Numbered from the stretch's first letter, positions 38,956 through 53,202 are shown. The stretch is 64,000 nt of DNA from Heracleum sosnowskyi (GCA_030848705.1 CM061238.1:61047133-61111132); one strand, 5' to 3'. Notes: generated by a model not told the origin, from the letters alone. A program made the numbers and translations.

Positions 38956-41307
38956 TCAAACTACGAGAAAATATCCACAAAATGGCCCGCTTCAATTTTC
39001 CCCCATTTTCCTTGTATAGCTCCCTTTAGAGGTAAACGTAATCGGGCGTCCCCTGGTATCTGCTCCGATTCAGGCACGGACAACTCCAAATGAAGTTTTC
39101 TGTAATTCTATAAACCCATAGGGTCAAACTACGAGAAAATATCCACAAAATGGCCCGCTTCAATTTTCCCCCATTTTCCTTGTATAGCTCCCTTTAGAGG
39201 TAAACGTAATCGGGCGTCCCCTGGTATCTGCTCCGATTCAGGCACGGACAACTCCAAATGAAGTTTTCTGTAATTCTATAAACCCATAGGGTCAAACTAC
39301 GAGAAAATATCCACAAAATGGCCCGCTTCAATTTTTCCCCATTTTCCTTGTATAGCTCCCTTTATAGGTAAACGTAATCGGGCGTCCCCTGGTATCTGCT
39401 CCGATTCAGGCACGGACAGCTCCAAATGAAGTTTTCGGTAATTCTATAAACCCATATGGTCAAACTACGAGAAAATATCCACAAAATGGCCCGCTTCAAT
39501 TTTTTCCCATTTTCCATGTATAGCTCCCTTTATAGGTAAACGTAATCGGGCGTCCCCTGGTATGTGCTCCGATTCAGGCACAGACAGCTTCAAATGAAGT
39601 TTTCTGCAATTCTATAAACCCATAGGGTCAAACTACGGGAAAATATCCACAAAATGGCCCGCTTCAATTTTTCCCCATTTTCCTTGTATAGCTCCCTTTA
39701 GAGGTAAACGTAATCGGGCGTCCCCTGGTATCTGCTCCGATCCAGGCACGGACAGCTCCAAATGAAGTTTTCTGTAATTCTATAAACCCATAGGGTCAAA
39801 CTACGAGAAAATATCCACAAAATGGCCTGCTTCAATTTTTCCCCATTTTCCTTGTACAGCTCCCTTTAGAGGTAAACGTAATCGGGCGTCCCCTGGTATC
39901 TGCCCCGATTCAGGCACGGACAGCTCCAAATGAAGTTTTCTGTAATTCTATAAATCCATAGGGTCAAACTACGAGAAAATATACACAAAATGTCCCGCTT
40001 CAATTTCCCCCCATTTTCCTTGTATAGCTCCCTTTAGAGGTAAACGTAATCGGGCGTCCCCTGGTATCTGCTCCGATTCAGGCACGGACAGCTCCAAATG
40101 AAGTTTTCTGTAATTCTATAAACCCATAGGGTCAAACTACGAGAAAATATCCACAAAATGGCCCGCTTCAATTTTCCCCCATTTTCCTTGTATAGCTCCC
40201 TTTAGAGGTAAACGTAATCGGGCGTCCCCTGGTATCTGCTCCGATTCAGGCACGGACAGCTCCAAATGAAGTTTTCTGTAATTCTATAAACCCATAGGGT
40301 CAAACTACGAGAAAATATCCACAAAATGGCCTGCTTCAATTTTTCCCCATTTTCCTTGTACAGCTCCCTTTAGAGGTAAACGTAATCGGGCGTCCCCTGG
40401 TATCTGCTCCGATTCAGGCACGGACAGCTCCAAATGAAGTCTTCTGTAATTCTATAAATCCATAGGGTCAAACTACGAGAAAATATACACAAAATGTCCC
40501 GCTTCAATTTCCCCCCATTCTCCTTGTATAGCTCCCTTTAGAGGTAAACGTAATCGGGCGTCCCCTGGTATCTGCTCTGATTCAGGCACGGACAGCTCCA
40601 AATGAAGTTTTCTGTAATTCTATAAACCCATAGGGTCAAACTACGAGAAAATATCCACAAAATGGCCCGCTTCAATTTTCCCCCATTTTCCTTGTATAGC
40701 TCCCTTTAGAGGTAAACGTAATCGGGCGTCCCCTGGTATCTGCTCCGATTCAGGCACGGACAGCTCCAAATGAAGTTTTCTGTAATTCTATAAACCCATA
40801 GGGTCAAACTACGAGAAAATATCCACAAAATGGCCCGCTTCAATTTTCCCCCATTTTCCTTGTATAGCTCCCTTTAGAGGTAAACGTAATCGGGCGTCCC
40901 CTGGTATCTGCTCCGATTCAGGCACGGACAGCTCCAAATGAAGTTTTCTGTAATTCTATAAACCCATAGGGGCAAACTACGAGAAAATATCCACAAAATG
41001 GCCCGCTTCAATTTTTCCCCATTTTCCTTGTATAGCTCCCTTTATAGGTAAACGTAATCGGGCGTCCCCTGGTATCTGCTACGATTCAGGCACGGACAGC
41101 TCCAAATGAAGTTTTCGGTAATTCTATAAACCCATATGGTCAAACTACGAGAAAATATCCACAAAATGGCCCGCTTCAATTTTTTCCCATTTTCCATGTA
41201 TAGCTCCCTTTATAGGTAAACGTAATCGGGCGTCCCCTGGTATCTACTCCGATTCAGGCACGGACAGCTCCAAATGAAGTCTTCTGTAATTCTATAAATC
41301 CATAGGG
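38956..41307. repeat. 14-mer HOR, copy 2 (2352 bp)
   Basis: Repeats copy 1 to its last monomer, where the end switches from ttttcggt/catatgg to gtcttctgt/aaatccat. The final monomer (41140) is therefore a junction chimera leading into the tacactaaatg unit at 41308. Confidence 0.87.
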
Positions 41308-41475
41308 TCAAACTACGAGAAAATATACACTAAATGTCCCGCTTCAATTTCCCCCCATTTTCCTTGTATAGCTCCCTTTAGAGGTAAACGTAATCGGGTG
41401 TCCCTTGGTATCTGCTCCGATTCAGGCACGGACAGCTCCAAATGAAGTTTTCTGTAATTCTATAAACCCATATGG

Positions 41476-41631
41476 TCAAACTACGAGAAATGGCCCTCTT
41501 CAATTTTTTCCCATTTTCCATGTATAGCTCCCTTTATAGGTAAACGTAATCGGGCGTCCCCTGGTATGTGCTCCGATTCAGGCACGGACAGCTTCAAATG
41601 AAGTTTTCTGTAATTCTATAAACCCATAGGG
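41476..41631. repeat. Truncated 156-bp monomer, copy 1
   Basis: Twelve bases are missing near the unit start (acgagaaatggccc), a deletion flanked by A-runs. It has ggccctcttc, shared with 46673, whereas the copy at 50862 has ggcccgcttc. It always follows a unit with cgggtgtccc and ttggtatc. Confidence 0.9.
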
Positions 41632-42640
41632 TCAAACTACGAGAAAATATCCACAAAATGGCCCGCTTCAATTTTCCCCCATTTTCCTTGTATAGCTCCC
41701 TTTAGAGGTAAACGTAATCGGGCGTCCCCTGGTATCTGCTCCGATTCAGGCACGGACAACTCCAAATGAAGTTTTCTGTAATTCTATAAACCCATAGGGT
41801 CAAACTACGAGAAAATATCCACAAAATGGCCCGCTTCAATTTTTCCCCATTTTCCTTGTATAGCTCCCTTTATAGGTAAACGTAATCGGGCGTCCCCTGG
41901 TATCTGCTCCGATTCAGGCACGGACAGCTCCAAATGAAGTTTTCGGTAATTCTATAAACCCATATGGTCAAACTACGAGAAAATATCCACAAAATGGCCC
42001 GCTTCAATTTTTTCCCATTTTCCATGTATAGCTCCCTTTATAGGTAAACGTAATCGGGCGTCCCCTGGTATGTGCTCCGATTCAGGCACAGACAGCTTCA
42101 AATGAAGTTTTCTGCAATTCTATAAACCCATAGGGTCAAACTACGGGAAAATATCCACAAAATGGCCCGCTTCAATTTTTCCCCATTTTCCTTGTATAGC
42201 TCCCTTTAGAGGTAAACGTAATCGGGCGTCCCCTGGTATCTGCTCCGATCCAGGCACGGACAGCTCCAAATGAAGTTTTCTGTAATTCTATAAATCCATA
42301 GGGTCAAACTACGAGAAAATATACACAAAATGTCCCGCTTCAATTTCCCCCCATTTTCCTTGTATAGCTCCCTTTAGAGGTAAACGTAATCGGGCGTCCC
42401 CTGGTATCTGCTCCGATTCAGGCACGGACAGCTCCAAATGAAGTTTTCTGTAATTCTATAAACCCATAGGGTCAAACTACGAGAAAATATCCACAAAATG
42501 GCCCGCTTCAATTTTTCCCCCATTTTCCTTGTATAGCTCCCTTTAGAGGTAAACGTAATCGGGCGTCCCCTGGTATCTGCTCCGATTCAGGCACGGACAG
42601 CTCCAAATGAAGTTTTCTGTAATTCTATAAACCCATAGGG

Positions 42641-42808
42641 TCAAACTACGAGAAAATATCCACAAAATGGCCCGCTTCAATTTTTCCCCATTTTCCTTGT
42701 ATAGCTCCCTTTATAGGTAAACGTAATCGGGCGTCCCCTGGTATCTGCCCCGATTCAGGCACGGACAGCTCCAAATGAAGTTTTCTGTAATTCTATAAAT
42801 CCATAGGG
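42641..42808. repeat. Hybrid junction monomer of a ~5.2-kb duplication
   Basis: The left part has ggcccgc, ttgtatag and tttatagg; the right part has ctgccccgattc and aaatccat, a right half elsewhere attached to ggcctgc/ttgtacag. At this unit the match between about 37540-42640 and 42737-47837 (offset 5197 bp) changes phase, as expected for a crossover within the monomer. Confidence 0.78.
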
Positions 42809-45800
42809 TCAAACTACGAGAAAATATACACAAAATGTCCCGCTTCAATTTCCCCCCATTTTCCTTGTATAGCTCCCTTTAGAGGTAAACGTAATCGGGC
42901 GTCCCCTGGTATCTGCTCCGATTCAGGCACGGACAGCTCCAAATGAAGTTTTCTGTAATTCTATAAACCCATAGGGTCAAACTACGAGAAAATATCCACA
43001 AAATGGCCCGCTTCAATTTTCCCCCATTTTCCTTGTATAGCTCCCTTTAGAGGTAAACGTAATCGGGCGTCCCCTGGTATCTGCTCCGATTCAGGCACGG
43101 ACAGCTCCAAATGAAGTTTTCTGTAATTCTATAAACCCATAGGGTCAAACTACGAGAAAATATCCACAAAATGGCCTGCTTCAATTTTTCCCCATTTTCC
43201 TTGTACAGCTCCCTTTAGAGGTAAACGTAATCGGGCGTCCCCTGGTATCTGCTCCGATTCAGGCACGGACAGCTCCAAATGAAGTCTTCTGTAATTCTAT
43301 AAATCCATAGGGTCAAACTACGAGAAAATATACACAAAATGTCCCGCTTCAATTTCCCCCCATTCTCCTTGTATAGCTCCCTTTAGAGGTAAACGTAATC
43401 GGGCGTCCCCTGGTATCTGCTCTGATTCAGGCACGGACAGCTCCAAATGAAGTTTTCTGTAATTCTATAAACCCATAGGGTCAAACTACGAGAAAATATC
43501 CACAAAATGGCCCGCTTCAATTTTCCCCCATTTTCCTTGTATAGCTCCCTTTAGAGGTAAACGTAATCGGGCGTCCCCTGGTATCTGCTCCGATTCAGGC
43601 ACGGACAGCTCCAAATGAAGTTTTCTGTAATTCTATAAACCCATAGGGTCAAACTACGAGAAAATATCCACAAAATGGCCCGCTTCAATTTTCCCCCATT
43701 TTCCTTGTATAGCTCCCTTTAGAGGTAAACGTAATCGGGCGTCCCCTGGTATCTGCTCCGATTCAGGCACGGACAGCTCCAAATGAAGTTTTCTGTAATT
43801 CTATAAACCCATAGGGGCAAACTACGAGAAAATATCCACAAAATGGCCCGCTTCAATTTTTCCCCATTTTCCTTGTATAGCTCCCTTTATAGGTAAACGT
43901 AATCGGGCGTCCCCTGGTATCTGCTACGATTCAGGCACGGACAGCTCCAAATGAAGTTTTCGGTAATTCTATAAACCCATATGGTCAAACTACGAGAAAA
44001 TATCCACAAAATGGCCCGCTTCAATTTTTTCCCATTTTCCATGTATAGCTCCCTTTATAGGTAAACGTAATCGGGCGTCCCCTGGTATCTACTCCGATTC
44101 AGGCACGGACAGCTCCAAATGAAGTTTTCGGTAATTCTATAAACCCATATGGTCAAACTACGAGAAAATATCCACAAAATGGCCCGCTTCAATTTTCCCC
44201 CATTTTCCTTGTATAGCTCCCTTTAGAGGTAAACGTAATCGGGCGTCCCCTGGTATCTGCTCCGATTCAGGCACGGACAACTCCAAATGAAGTTTTCTGT
44301 AATTCTATAAACCCATAGGGTCAAACTACGAGAAAATATCCACAAAATGGCCCGCTTCAATTTTCCCCCATTTTCCTTGTATAGCTCCCTTTAGAGGTAA
44401 ACGTAATCGGGCGTCCCCTGGTATCTGCTCCGATTCAGGCACGGACAACTCCAAATGAAGTTTTCTGTAATTCTATAAACCCATAGGGTCAAACTACGAG
44501 AAAATATCCACAAAATGGCCCGCTTCAATTTTTCCCCATTTTCCTTGTATAGCTCCCTTTATAGGTAAACGTAATCGGGCGTCCCCTGGTATCTGCTCCG
44601 ATTCAGGCACGGACAGCTCCAAATGAAGTTTTCGGTAATTCTATAAACCCATATGGTCAAACTACGAGAAAATATCCACAAAATGGCCCGCTTCAATTTT
44701 TTCCCATTTTCCATGTATAGCTCCCTTTATAGGTAAACGTAATCGGGCGTCCCCTGGTATGTGCTCCGATTCAGGCACAGACAGCTTCAAATGAAGTTTT
44801 CTGCAATTCTATAAACCCATAGGGTCAAACTACGGGAAAATATCCACAAAATGGCCCGCTTCAATTTTTCCCCATTTTCCTTGTATAGCTCCCTTTAGAG
44901 GTAAACGTAATCGGGCGTCCCCTGGTATCTGCTCCGATCCAGGCACGGACAGCTCCAAATGAAGTTTTCTGTAATTCTATAAACCCATAGGGTCAAACTA
45001 CGAGAAAATATCCACAAAATGGCCTGCTTCAATTTTTCCCCATTTTCCTTGTACAGCTCCCTTTAGAGGTAAACGTAATCGGGCGTCCCCTGGTATCTGC
45101 CCCGATTCAGGCACGGACAGCTCCAAATGAAGTTTTCTGTAATTCTATAAATCCATAGGGTCAAACTACGAGAAAATATACACAAAATGTCCCGCTTCAA
45201 TTTCCCCCCATTTTCCTTGTATAGCTCCCTTTAGAGGTAAACGTAATCGGGCGTCCCCTGGTATCTGCTCCGATTCAGGCACGGACAGCTCCAAATGAAG
45301 TTTTCTGTAATTCTATAAACCCATAGGGTCAAACTACGAGAAAATATCCACAAAATGGCCCGCTTCAATTTTCCCCCATTTTCCTTGTATAGCTCCCTTT
45401 AGAGGTAAACGTAATCGGGCGTCCCCTGGTATCTGCTCCGATTCAGGCACGGACAGCTCCAAATGAAGTTTTCTGTAATTCTATAAACCCATAGGGTCAA
45501 ACTACGAGAAAATATCCACAAAATGGCCTGCTTCAATTTTTCCCCATTTTCCTTGTACAGCTCCCTTTAGAGGTAAACGTAATCGGGCGTCCCCTGGTAT
45601 CTGCTCCGATTCAGGCACGGACAGCTCCAAATGAAGTCTTCTGTAATTCTATAAATCCATAGGGTCAAACTACGAGAAAATATACACAAAATGTCCCGCT
45701 TCAATTTCCCCCCATTCTCCTTGTATAGCTCCCTTTAGAGGTAAACGTAATCGGGCGTCCCCTGGTATCTGCTCTGATTCAGGCACGGACAGCTCCAAAT

Positions 45801-47837
45801 GAAGTTTTCTGTAATTCTATAAACCCATAGGGTCAAACTACGAGAAAATATCCACAAAATGGCCCGCTTCAATTTTCCCCCATTTTCCTTGTATAGCTCC
45901 CTTTAGAGGTAAACGTAATCGGGCGTCCCCTGGTATCTGCTCCGATTCAGGCACGGACAGCTCCAAATGAAGTTTTCTGTAATTCTATAAACCCATAGGG
46001 TCAAACTACGAGAAAATATCCACAAAATGGCCCGCTTCAATTTTCCCCCATTTTCCTTGTATAGCTCCCTTTAGAGGTAAACGTAATCGGGCGTCCCCTG
46101 GTATCTGCTCCGATTCAGGCACGGACAGCTCCAAATGAAGTTTTCTGTAATTCTATAAACCCATAGGGGCAAACTACGAGAAAATATCCACAAAATGGCC
46201 CGCTTCAATTTTTCCCCATTTTCCTTGTATAGCTCCCTTTATAGGTAAACGTAATCGGGCGTCCCCTGGTATCTGCTACGATTCAGGCACGGACAGCTCC
46301 AAATGAAGTTTTCGGTAATTCTATAAACCCATATGGTCAAACTACGAGAAAATATCCACAAAATGGCCCGCTTCAATTTTTTCCCATTTTCCATGTATAG
46401 CTCCCTTTATAGGTAAACGTAATCGGGCGTCCCCTGGTATCTACTCCGATTCAGGCACGGACAGCTCCAAATGAAGTCTTCTGTAATTCTATAAATCCAT
46501 AGGGTCAAACTACGAGAAAATATACACTAAATGTCCCGCTTCAATTTCCCCCCATTTTCCTTGTATAGCTCCCTTTAGAGGTAAACGTAATCGGGTGTCC
46601 CTTGGTATCTGCTCCGATTCAGGCACGGACAGCTCCAAATGAAGTTTTCTGTAATTCTATAAACCCATATGGTCAAACTACGAGAAATGGCCCTCTTCAA
46701 TTTTTTCCCATTTTCCATGTATAGCTCCCTTTATAGGTAAACGTAATCGGGCGTCCCCTGGTATGTGCTCCGATTCAGGCACGGACAGCTTCAAATGAAG
46801 TTTTCTGTAATTCTATAAACCCATAGGGTCAAACTACGAGAAAATATCCACAAAATGGCCCGCTTCAATTTTCCCCCATTTTCCTTGTATAGCTCCCTTT
46901 AGAGGTAAACGTAATCGGGCGTCCCCTGGTATCTGCTCCGATTCAGGCACGGACAACTCCAAATGAAGTTTTCTGTAATTCTATAAACCCATAGGGTCAA
47001 ACTACGAGAAAATATCCACAAAATGGCCCGCTTCAATTTTTCCCCATTTTCCTTGTATAGCTCCCTTTATAGGTAAACGTAATCGGGCGTCCCCTGGTAT
47101 CTGCTCCGATTCAGGCACGGACAGCTCCAAATGAAGTTTTCGGTAATTCTATAAACCCATATGGTCAAACTACGAGAAAATATCCACAAAATGGCCCGCT
47201 TCAATTTTTTCCCATTTTCCATGTATAGCTCCCTTTATAGGTAAACGTAATCGGGCGTCCCCTGGTATGTGCTCCGATTCAGGCACAGACAGCTTCAAAT
47301 GAAGTTTTCTGCAATTCTATAAACCCATAGGGTCAAACTACGGGAAAATATCCACAAAATGGCCCGCTTCAATTTTTCCCCATTTTCCTTGTATAGCTCC
47401 CTTTAGAGGTAAACGTAATCGGGCGTCCCCTGGTATCTGCTCCGATCCAGGCACGGACAGCTCCAAATGAAGTTTTCTGTAATTCTATAAATCCATAGGG
47501 TCAAACTACGAGAAAATATACACAAAATGTCCCGCTTCAATTTCCCCCCATTTTCCTTGTATAGCTCCCTTTAGAGGTAAACGTAATCGGGCGTCCCCTG
47601 GTATCTGCTCCGATTCAGGCACGGACAGCTCCAAATGAAGTTTTCTGTAATTCTATAAACCCATAGGGTCAAACTACGAGAAAATATCCACAAAATGGCC
47701 CGCTTCAATTTTTCCCCCATTTTCCTTGTATAGCTCCCTTTAGAGGTAAACGTAATCGGGCGTCCCCTGGTATCTGCTCCGATTCAGGCACGGACAGCTC
47801 CAAATGAAGTTTTCTGTAATTCTATAAACCCATAGGG
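42737..47837. repeat. Right copy of a 5197-bp-offset duplication
   Basis: Matches about 37540-42640 monomer for monomer, including the 14-mer order, the tacactaaatg unit (41308/46505), the 156-bp unit (41476/46673), the acggg unit (42136/47333) and the 169-bp unit (42472/47669). The left boundary is approximate because it lies inside a monomer. Confidence 0.82.
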
Positions 47838-49013
47838 TCAAACTACGAGAAAATATCCACAAAATGGCCTGCTTCAATTTTTCCCCATTTTCCTTGTACA
47901 GCTCCCTTTAGAGGTAAACGTAATCGGGCGTCCCCTGGTATCTGCTCCGATTCAGGCACGGACAGCTCCAAATGAAGTCTTCTGTAATTCTATAAATCCA
48001 TAGGGTCAAACTACGAGAAAATATACACAAAATGTCCCGCTTCAATTTCCCCCCATTCTCCTTGTATAGCTCCCTTTAGAGGTAAACGTAATCGGGCGTC
48101 CCCTGGTATCTGCTCCGATTCAGGCACGGACAGCTCCAAATGAAGTTTTCTGTAATTCTATAAACCCATAGGGTCAAACTACGAGAAAATATCCACAAAA
48201 TGGCCCGCTTCAATTTTCCCCCATTTTCCTTGTATAGCTCCCTTTAGAGGTAAACGTAATCGGGCGTCCCCTGGTATCTGCTCCGATTCAGGCACGGACA
48301 GCTCCAAATGAAGTTTTCTGTAATTCTATAAACCCATAGGGTCAAACTACGAGAAAATATCCACAAAATGGCCCGCTTCAATTTTCCCCCATTTTCCTTG
48401 TATAGCTCCCTTTAGAGGTAAACGTAATCGGGCGTCCCCTGGTATCTGCTCCGATTCAGGCACGGACAGCTCCAAATGAAGTTTTCTGTAATTCTATAAA
48501 CCCATAGGGGCAAACTACGAGAAAATATCCACAAAATGGCCCGCTTCAATTTTTCCCCATTTTCCTTGTATAGCTCCCTTTATAGGTAAACGTAATCGGG
48601 CGTCCCCTGGTATCTGCTCCGATTCAGGCACGGACAGCTCCAAATGAAGTTTTCGGTAATTCTATAAACCCATATGGTCAAACTACGAGAAAATATCCAC
48701 AAAATGGCCCGCTTCAATTTTTTCCCATTTTCCATGTATAGCTCCCTTTATAGGTAAACGTAATCGGGCGTCCCCTGGTATGTGCTCCGATTCAGGCACA
48801 GACAGCTTCAAATGAAGTTTTCTGCAATTCTATAAACCCATAGGGTCAAACTACGAGAAAATATCCACAAAATGGCCCGCTTCAATTTTTCCCCATTTTC
48901 CTTGTATAGCTCCCTTTAGAGGTAAACGTAATCGGGCGTCCCCTGGTATCTGCTCCGATTCAGGCACGGACAGCTCCAAATGAAGTTTTCGGTAATTCTA
49001 TAAACCCATATGG
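44825..49013. repeat. Tandem 25-mer HOR, copy 1 (4189 bp)
   Basis: Every monomer from 44825 matches one at 49014 onwards at a constant offset of 4189 bp, including one 156-bp and one 169-bp unit. The copies abut exactly at 49013/49014. The first monomer of this copy has acgggaaaat; its partner at 49014 does not, but shares gatccaggc. Confidence 0.87.
46673..46828. repeat. Truncated 156-bp monomer, copy 2
   Basis: Same 12-base loss and same ggccctcttc change as the unit at 41476, from which it is separated by exactly 5197 bp. Confidence 0.9.
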
Positions 49014-52000
49014 TCAAACTACGAGAAAATATCCACAAAATGGCCCGCTTCAATTTTTCCCCATTTTCCTTGTATAGCTCCCTTTAGAGGTAAACGTAAT
49101 CGGGCGTCCCCTGGTATCTGCTCCGATCCAGGCACGGACAGCTCCAAATGAAGTTTTCTGTAATTCTATAAACCCATAGGGTCAAACTACGAGAAAATAT
49201 CCACAAAATGGCCTGCTTCAATTTTTCCCCATTTTCCTTGTACAGCTCCCTTTAGAGGTAAACGTAATCGGGCGTCCCCTGGTATCTGCCCCGATTCAGG
49301 CACGGACAGCTCCAAATGAAGTTTTCTGTAATTCTATAAATCCATAGGGTCAAACTACGAGAAAATATACACAAAATGTCCCGCTTCAATTTCCCCCCAT
49401 TTTCCTTGTATAGCTCCCTTTAGAGGTAAACGTAATCGGGCGTCCCCTGGTATCTGCTCCGATTCAGGCACGGACAGCTCCAAATGAAGTTTTCTGTAAT
49501 TCTATAAACCCATAGGGTCAAACTACGAGAAAATATCCACAAAATGGCCCGCTTCAATTTTCCCCCATTTTCCTTGTATAGCTCCCTTTAGAGGTAAACG
49601 TAATCGGGCGTCCCCTGGTATCTGCTCCGATTCAGGCACGGACAGCTCCAAATGAAGTTTTCTGTAATTCTATAAACCCATAGGGTCAAACTACGAGAAA
49701 ATATCCACAAAATGGCCTGCTTCAATTTTTCCCCATTTTCCTTGTACAGCTCCCTTTAGAGGTAAACGTAATCGGGCGTCCCCTGGTATCTGCTCTGATT
49801 CAGGCACGGACAGCTCCAAATGAAGTCTTCTGTAATTCTATAAATCCATAGGGTCAAACTACGAGAAAATATACACAAAATGTCCCGCTTCAATTTCCCC
49901 CCATTCTCCTTGTATAGCTCCCTTTAGAGGTAAACGTAATCGGGCGTCCCCTGGTATCTGCTCCGATTCAGGCACGGACAGCTCCAAATGAAGTTTTCTG
50001 TAATTCTATAAACCCATAGGGTCAAACTACGAGAAAATATCCACAAAATGGCCCGCTTCAATTTTCCCCCATTTTCCTTGTATAGCTCCCTTTAGAGGTA
50101 AACGTAATCGGGCGTCCCCTGGTATCTGCTCCGATTCAGGCACGGACAGCTCCAAATGAAGTTTTCTGTAATTCTATAAACCCATAGGGTCAAACTACGA
50201 GAAAATATCCACAAAATGGCCCGCTTCAATTTTCCCCCATTTTCCTTGTATAGCTCCCTTTAGAGGTAAACGTAATCGGGCGTCCCCTGGTATCTGCTCC
50301 GATTCAGGCACGGACAGCTCCAAATGAAGTTTTCTGTAATTCTATAAACCCATAGGGGCAAACTACGAGAAAATATCCACAAAATGGCCCGCTTCAATTT
50401 TTCCCCATTTTCCTTGTATAGCTCCCTTTATAGGTAAACGTAATCGGGCGTCCCCTGGTATCTGCTACGATTCAGGCACGGACAGCTCCAAATGAAGTTT
50501 TCGGTAATTCTATAAACCCATATGGTCAAACTACGAGAAAATATCCACAAAATGGCCCGCTTCAATTTTTTCCCATTTTCCATGTATAGCTCCCTTTATA
50601 GGTAAACGTAATCGGGCGTCCCCTGGTATCTGCTCCGATTCAGGCACGGACAGCTCCAAATGAAGTCTTCTGTAATTCTATAAATCCATAGGGTCAAACT
50701 ACGAGAAAATATACACAAAATGTCCCGCTTCAATTTCCCCCCATTTTCCTTGTATAGCTCCCTTTAGAGGTAAACGTAATCGGGTGTCCCTTGGTATCTG
50801 CTCCGATTCAGGCACGGACAGCTCCAAATGAAGTTTTCTGTAATTCTATAAACCCATATGGTCAAACTACGAGAAATGGCCCGCTTCAATTTTTTCCCAT
50901 TTTCCATGTATAGCTCCCTTTATAGGTAAACGTAATCGGGCGTCCCCTGGTATGTGCTCCGATTCAGGCACGGACAGCTTCAAATGAAGTTTTCTGTAAT
51001 TCTATAAACCCATAGGGTCAAACTACGAGAAAATATCCACAAAATGGCCCGCTTCAATTTTCCCCCATTTTCCTTGTATAGCTCCCTTTAGAGGTAAACG
51101 TAATCGGGCGTCCCCTGGTATCTGCTCCGATTCAGGCACGGACAACTCCAAATGAAGTTTTCTGTAATTCTATAAACCCATAGGGTCAAACTACGAGAAA
51201 ATATCCACAAAATGGCCCGCTTCAATTTTTCCCCATTTTCCTTGTATAGCTCCCTTTATAGGTAAACGTAATCGGGCGTCCCCTGGTATCTGCTCCGATT
51301 CAGGCACGGACAGCTCCAAATGAAGTTTTCGGTAATTCTATAAACCCATATGGTCAAACTACGAGAAAATATCCACAAAATGGCCCGCTTCAATTTTTTC
51401 CCATTTTCCATGTATAGCTCCCTTTATAGGTAAACGTAATCGGGCGTCCCCTGGTATGTGCTCCGATTCAGGCACAGACAGCTTCAAATGAAGTTTTCTG
51501 CAATTCTATAAACCCATAGGGTCAAACTACGGGAAAATATCCACAAAATGGCCCGCTTCAATTTTTCCCCATTTTCCTTGTATAGCTCCCTTTAGAGGTA
51601 AACGTAATCGGGCGTCCCCTGGTATCTGCTCCGATCCAGGCACGGACAGCTCCAAATGAAGTTTTCTGTAATTCTATAAATCCATAGGGTCAAACTACGA
51701 GAAAATATACACAAAATGTCCCGCTTCAATTTCCCCCCATTTTCCTTGTATAGCTCCCTTTAGAGGTAAACGTAATCGGGCGTCCCCTGGTATCTGCTCC
51801 GATTCAGGCACGGACAGCTCCAAATGAAGTTTTCTGTAATTCTATAAACCCATAGGGTCAAACTACGAGAAAATATCCACAAAATGGCCCGCTTCAATTT
51901 TTCCCCCATTTTCCTTGTATAGCTCCCTTTAGAGGTAAACGTAATCGGGCGTCCCCTGGTATCTGCTCCGATTCAGGCACGGACAGCTCCAAATGAAGTT

Positions 52001-53202
52001 TTCTGTAATTCTATAAACCCATAGGGTCAAACTACGAGAAAATATCCACAAAATGGCCTGCTTCAATTTTTCCCCATTTTCCTTGTACAGCTCCCTTTAG
52101 AGGTAAACGTAATCGGGCGTCCCCTGGTATCTGCTCCGATTCAGGCACGGACAGCTCCAAATGAAGTCTTCTGTAATTCTATAAATCCATAGGGTCAAAC
52201 TACGAGAAAATATACACAAAATGTCCCGCTTCAATTTCCCCCCATTCTCCTTGTATAGCTCCCTTTAGAGGTAAACGTAATCGGGCGTCCCCTGGTATCT
52301 GCTCCGATTCAGGCACGGACAGCTCCAAATGAAGTTTTCTGTAATTCTATAAACCCATAGGGTCAAACTACGAGAAAATATCCACAAAATGGCCCGCTTC
52401 AATTTTCCCCCATTTTCCTTGTATAGCTCCCTTTAGAGGTAAACGTAATCGGGCGTCCCCTGGTATCTGCTCCGATTCAGGCACGGACAGCTCCAAATGA
52501 AGTTTTCTGTAATTCTATAAACCCATAGGGTCAAACTACGAGAAAATATCCACAAAATGGCCCGCTTCAATTTTCCCCCATTTTCCTTGTATAGCTCCCT
52601 TTAGAGGTAAACGTAATCGGGCGTCCCCTGGTATCTGCTCCGATTCAGGCACGGACAGCTCCAAATGAAGTTTTCTGTAATTCTATAAACCCATAGGGGC
52701 AAACTACGAGAAAATATCCACAAAATGGCCCGCTTCAATTTTTCCCCATTTTCCTTGTATAGCTCCCTTTATAGGTAAACGTAATCGGGCGTCCCCTGGT
52801 ATCTGCTCCGATTCAGGCACGGACAGCTCCAAATGAAGTTTTCGGTAATTCTATAAACCCATATGGTCAAACTACGAGAAAATATCCACAAAATGGCCCG
52901 CTTCAATTTTTTCCCATTTTCCATGTATAGCTCCCTTTATAGGTAAACGTAATCGGGCGTCCCCTGGTATGTGCTCCGATTCAGGCACAGACAGCTTCAA
53001 ATGAAGTTTTCTGCAATTCTATAAACCCATAGGGTCAAACTACGAGAAAATATCCACAAAATGGCCCGCTTCAATTTTTCCCCATTTTCCTTGTATAGCT
53101 CCCTTTAGAGATAAACGTAATCGGGCGTCCCCTGGTATCTGCTCCGATTCAGGCACGGACAGCTCCAAATGAAGTTTTCGGTAATTCTATAAACCCATAT
53201 GG
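49014..53202. repeat. Tandem 25-mer HOR, copy 2 (4189 bp)
   Basis: Partner of 44825-49013. Differences seen by eye include tatctgctcc for tatctactcc in the monomer at 50526, tacacaaaatg for tacactaaatg at 50694, and agagataaacg in the last monomer. Confidence 0.87.
50862..51017. repeat. Truncated 156-bp monomer, copy 3
   Basis: Same 12-base loss as at 41476 and 46673 but with the common ggcccgcttc, so either this copy keeps the ancestral base or the two others share a later change. Confidence 0.9.
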
